7,406 nt of DNA from assembly GCA_003533095.1 (NCBI GenBank), contig DOEL01000095.1:9624-17029 (forward strand), in the 5' to 3' direction. Shown in pieces: positions 5,270-7,406 of this stretch. The stretch's first letter is position 1, and every line of letters begins with the position of its first letter. The notes below the pieces were generated by a model, which searched no databases, was not told the origin of the DNA, and was given only the letters and a program-made list of their open reading frames with translations. This DNA is from Methylophilaceae bacterium. Lineage in GTDB: Bacteria; Pseudomonadota; Gammaproteobacteria; Burkholderiales; Methylophilaceae. A program made the position numbers and the translations under genes.

Positions 5270-6553
5270 TTATTTTTTAGGAACGTCACGTCGAGGCTTA
5301 CCTGTGTAAACTTGACGTGGTCGGCCAATTTTATTTCCAGGTTGACCTAGCATTTCATTCCATTGAGCTACCCAACCAGCTGTTCTTGCAAGCGCAAATA
5401 CAGCGGTAAACATGGAATTAGGAATGCCCATAGCACGCATCACAATGCCGGAATAGAAATCTACATTAGGATAAAGTTTTTTCTGAATGAAGTATTCATC
5501 TTCCAGAGCAATTTGTTCTACTTTCATGGCAAGTTTAAAAATAGGATCATCTTTCAAGCCAAGTTCATCAAGCACTTCATAGCAAGTCTTACGCATGATC
5601 TCTGCGCGAGGATCTTTATTACGATAGATACGATGACCGAAACCCATCATACGGAATGTATCATCTTTATCTTTTGCGCGTTTAATGAATACGCCAATTC
5701 TACTTTCATCTCCAATGTCTTCGAGCATTTTGAGAGTGGCTTCGTTAGCACCTCCGTGAGCCGGACCCCAGAGGGATGCTATGCCTGCGGCAATGCATGC
5801 AAAAGGATTTGCGCCCGATGAGCCCGCAAGTCTGACTGTAGAAGTTGATGCATTTTGTTCATGGTCTGCATGAAGAATTAAAATGCGCTCAAATGCTTTT
5901 GCAAGGACTGAATTGGGTTTGTATTCTTCACAGGGTGTTGCAAACATCATGCGCATAAAGTTTTCTGCATAACCCAAATCATTCTTGGGATAAATAAAAG
6001 GCTGACCTAAGCTATATTTGTAACTCCACGCTGCGATGGTGGGTACTTTAGCTAAAAGTTGATGTGCTGATATTTGGCGATGTTCAGGATTCATCACATC
6101 CATAGAATCAAAATAAAATGCAGACATTGAACCTACAACACCCACCATGACTGCCATAGGGTGTGCATCACGTCTAAACCCACGAAAAATATTATTTAAT
6201 TGATCATGGAGCATCGTGTGACGATTAATCGTCGTTGAGAATGTTTCTTTTTCTTGTGGCTTAGGTAATTCACCATGCATTAGGAGATAAGCGACATCTA
6301 AAAAATCACAATGCTCCGCAAGTTGTTCAATAGGATAACCACGGTAAAGAAGAAGACTTTTTTCTCCATCAATAAAAGTAATTTCAGAGCTGCAGGAAGC
6401 CGTCGACATAAAGCCGGGGTCATAACTAAAGACTTGATGAGCACCTAATTGACGAATATCAATCGCATCGTTACCCATAGTGCTTTTTACTAGAGGTAAC
6501 TCTATCGATGTTGGTTCTTGATCGAAATTTAATGTGACTTTAGTTGATTTCAT
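5270..6553 (-). CDS. gltA: Citrate synthase GltA
   Basis: GltA condenses acetyl-CoA and oxaloacetate to citrate, the entry step of the TCA cycle. The 427-residue protein is the length of the large hexameric type found in Gram-negative bacteria such as E. coli. The three catalytic residues are all present: His266 in the HGGANE loop, His307 in GFGHRIYRN and Asp365 in NVDFYSG, close to E. coli 264/305/362. Other signatures are the N-terminal beta region with [41 protein letters not shown] and the C-terminal RPRQVYTG. The ATG complement is at 6551-6553; no Shine-Dalgarno is evident in its A/T-rich leader. gltA often sits near sdh genes in related bacteria; here it lies between erpA and anmK, on the same strand as anmK and convergent with erpA. 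Base composition does not look different from the neighbours. Confidence 0.97.
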   Translation of the reverse strand: MKSTKVTLNFDQEPTSIELPLVKSTMGNDAIDIRQLGAHQVFSYDPGFMSTASCSSEITFIDGEKSLLLYRGYPIEQLAEHCDFLDVAYLLMHGELPKPQEKETFSTTINRHTMLHDQLNNIFRGFRRDAHPMAVMVGVVGSMSAFYFDSMDVMNPEHRQISAHQLLAKVPTIAAWSYKYSLGQPFIYPKNDLGYAENFMRMMFATPCEEYKPNSVLAKAFERILILHADHEQNASTSTVRLAGSSGANPFACIAAGIASLWGPAHGGANEATLKMLEDIGDESRIGVFIKRAKDKDDTFRMMGFGHRIYRNKDPRAEIMRKTCYEVLDELGLKDDPIFKLAMKVEQIALEDEYFIQKKLYPNVDFYSGIVMRAMGIPNSMFTAVFALARTAGWVAQWNEMLGQPGNKIGRPRQVYTGKPRRDVPKK

Positions 6554-6583
6554 TTTTGAAAAATAAAATTAATTATTAAATGA

Positions 6584-6589
6584 ATTATA
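6584..6589 (-). promoter_or_regulatory. Putative -10 box for gltA
   Basis: Read on the minus strand, TATAAT is followed by about 30 bases of A/T-rich leader to the gltA ATG. At the ideal distance upstream there is no good -35 match (the region reads around CTAGCA); TTGAAA lies only three bases before the -10 and cannot serve. The position in the 67-base gap after the anmK stop is right for a gltA promoter, but the missing -35 suggests either an activated promoter or read-through from anmK. Confidence 0.4.
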
Positions 6590-6620
6590 ACTTTTCAAGC
6601 TACTTTTGCTAGCGCTATCT

Positions 6621-7406
6621 TTATGCAGGATAGAGCGCACCTAAAATGCGCAAGCCTTTAGCACCAGTGACTTCAGGTATGTTGCCTGGTTTTAAAAATA
6701 GTGTTTGTTTTGCAAGCCAAGCAAATGCAGCCGCTTCAACATATTGCGTCGGTATCCCAAGAACATCAGTGAGTTGAATATGAGTTTTAGGCATTAATGT
6801 TTTTAAGCGTTCTACTAAAAAACTATTTAAAGCACCACCACCACATAAATAAATTTCACTGATATTTGAATCTATTGCTTTCGCAATGCTTGAAGCTGTG
6901 AGCTCCAAAAGCGTTCTCTGAATATCTTGCGCAGCGTAAGATTTTTGTAAGTGTTTATTAAGCCATGCTTCATTAAAATGATCACGACCAGTACTTTTGG
7001 GCGCGGATTTTTTAAAATAAGCATCTTCAAAAAATGCATCAAGAAGTGTTTCGATAACTTTACCTTCCCTAGCCCATGCACCATTCTCATCAAATGCCTG
7101 ATGAATATGTGTCTTACTCCACAGATCTAATAAAAGATTACCAGGGCCAGTATCAAAACCTGACACAGTAGTTTTAGGATCTAATAGAGTGAGATTGGCA
7201 ATTCCGCCAATATTCAAAATTGCACGACAAGTTGTTGGGTGAGAAAAAATTTCATGATGAAATGCGGGCACCAATGGCGCCCCTTGCCCACTTGCTGCAA
7301 CATCTCGACTTCTAAAATCAGCAATGACATTGATATTAGAAAGCTCGGCTAGAAGTGCCGGATTTCCAATTTGCAAAGTGAAGCCTTTCTGAGGTTGATG
7401 GCGAAC
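6621..7406 (-). CDS. anmK: Anhydro-N-acetylmuramic acid kinase AnmK, 5' end cut by window
   Basis: AnmK opens the 1,6-anhydro ring and phosphorylates anhydro-MurNAc to MurNAc-6-phosphate, returning cell-wall sugars from peptidoglycan recycling to the cytoplasm. The reading frame is open to the last base of the window (upstream codons read VRHQPQKGFT, which belongs to the family's GQTVRH region), so the TTG at 7376 is internal and the real start lies outside. About 262 residues of an expected 365-370 are visible. Motifs in order are FRSRDVAASGQGAPLVPAFH, ILNIGGIANLTLL (about 7195-7218), the phosphate-binding GFDTGPGN (about 7137-7160), the adenosine-binding CGGGALN (about 6830-6845), VEAAAFAWLA, and a terminal GALYPA. 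These are typical of the ASKHA-fold sugar kinase family. It lies upstream of gltA on the same strand with a 67-base gap. Confidence 0.95.
   Translation of the reverse strand, partial: VRHQPQKGFTLQIGNPALLAELSNINVIADFRSRDVAASGQGAPLVPAFHHEIFSHPTTCRAILNIGGIANLTLLDPKTTVSGFDTGPGNLLLDLWSKTHIHQAFDENGAWAREGKVIETLLDAFFEDAYFKKSAPKSTGRDHFNEAWLNKHLQKSYAAQDIQRTLLELTASSIAKAIDSNISEIYLCGGGALNSFLVERLKTLMPKTHIQLTDVLGIPTQYVEAAAFAWLAKQTLFLKPGNIPEVTGAKGLRILGALYPA

Noticed and set aside
5287..5319. CACGTC...GACGTG dyad inside the gltA 3' end as an erpA terminator
   Set aside because: It has six pairs with a 21-base loop and no T-run, in conserved coding sequence, so it is most likely chance.
5363..5821. Open reading frame of 152 codons on the plus strand opposite gltA
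   Set aside because: It lies wholly within the strongly conserved gltA coding region, has a composition biased to His/Ile/Phe/Ser typical of an antisense shadow, no family motifs and no ribosome-binding site.
6612..6638. Imperfect hairpin at the anmK stop codon (GCGCTATC against GATAG-AG-CGC) as a terminator
   Set aside because: The stem has a two-base bulge and overlaps the last anmK codons, and no T-run follows on the minus strand. It may form, but I cannot support termination.
1..7406. Mobile elements, CRISPR arrays, tRNA or rRNA genes, or a defence system
   Set aside because: No transposase-like protein, regular direct repeats, tRNA-like cloverleaf or unusual gene cassette is seen; nearly every base is accounted for by recognised housekeeping genes.

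Overview
This window looks like a chromosomal housekeeping stretch from an AT-rich betaproteobacterium with compact gene spacing. The gene content and order (rplM-rpsI-argC, a small membrane coiled-coil protein, bactofilin, erpA, then anmK) are what I would expect of Betaproteobacteria. The strong A/T bias and short intergenic gaps suggest a streamlined lineage such as the freshwater or marine Methylophilaceae (Candidatus Methylopumilus or OM43-like). That placement is inference from gene order and composition, not from a search.

Layout. (1) Positions 1-2016, plus strand: the 3' part of ubiC (chorismate lyase), a TonB-type energy transducer, and ubiA (4-hydroxybenzoate polyprenyltransferase). 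UbiC and UbiA catalyse consecutive first steps of ubiquinone synthesis; the TonB gene lies between them behind its own good -10 box. (2) Positions 2017-2990: rplM and rpsI (ribosomal proteins L13 and S9), with a strong sigma70-type promoter that overlaps nested inverted repeats and with a clear intrinsic terminator after rpsI. (3) Positions 3051-5262: argC (arginine synthesis), a short membrane-anchored coiled-coil protein, a bactofilin and erpA (Fe-S cluster insertion), all plus strand with gaps of 10-12 bases, so probably one transcript. (4) Positions 5270-7406, minus strand: gltA (citrate synthase), whose stop codon is only 7 bases from that of erpA, and the 3' part of anmK (anhydro-MurNAc kinase), cut by the window end.

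Functional themes are quinone synthesis and the respiratory chain (ubiC, ubiA, gltA, erpA), translation (rplM, rpsI), and cell envelope (TonB, bactofilin, coiled-coil protein, anmK). There are no RNA genes, insertion sequences, CRISPR arrays or phage genes that I can see, and no gene-free stretch longer than about 120 bases.

I do not find a novel system. The points most worth a second look are the dyad-rich control region in front of rplM, the apparently shortened coiled-coil protein next to bactofilin, the TonB gene inside the ubiquinone genes, and the convergent gltA/erpA junction without visible terminators.
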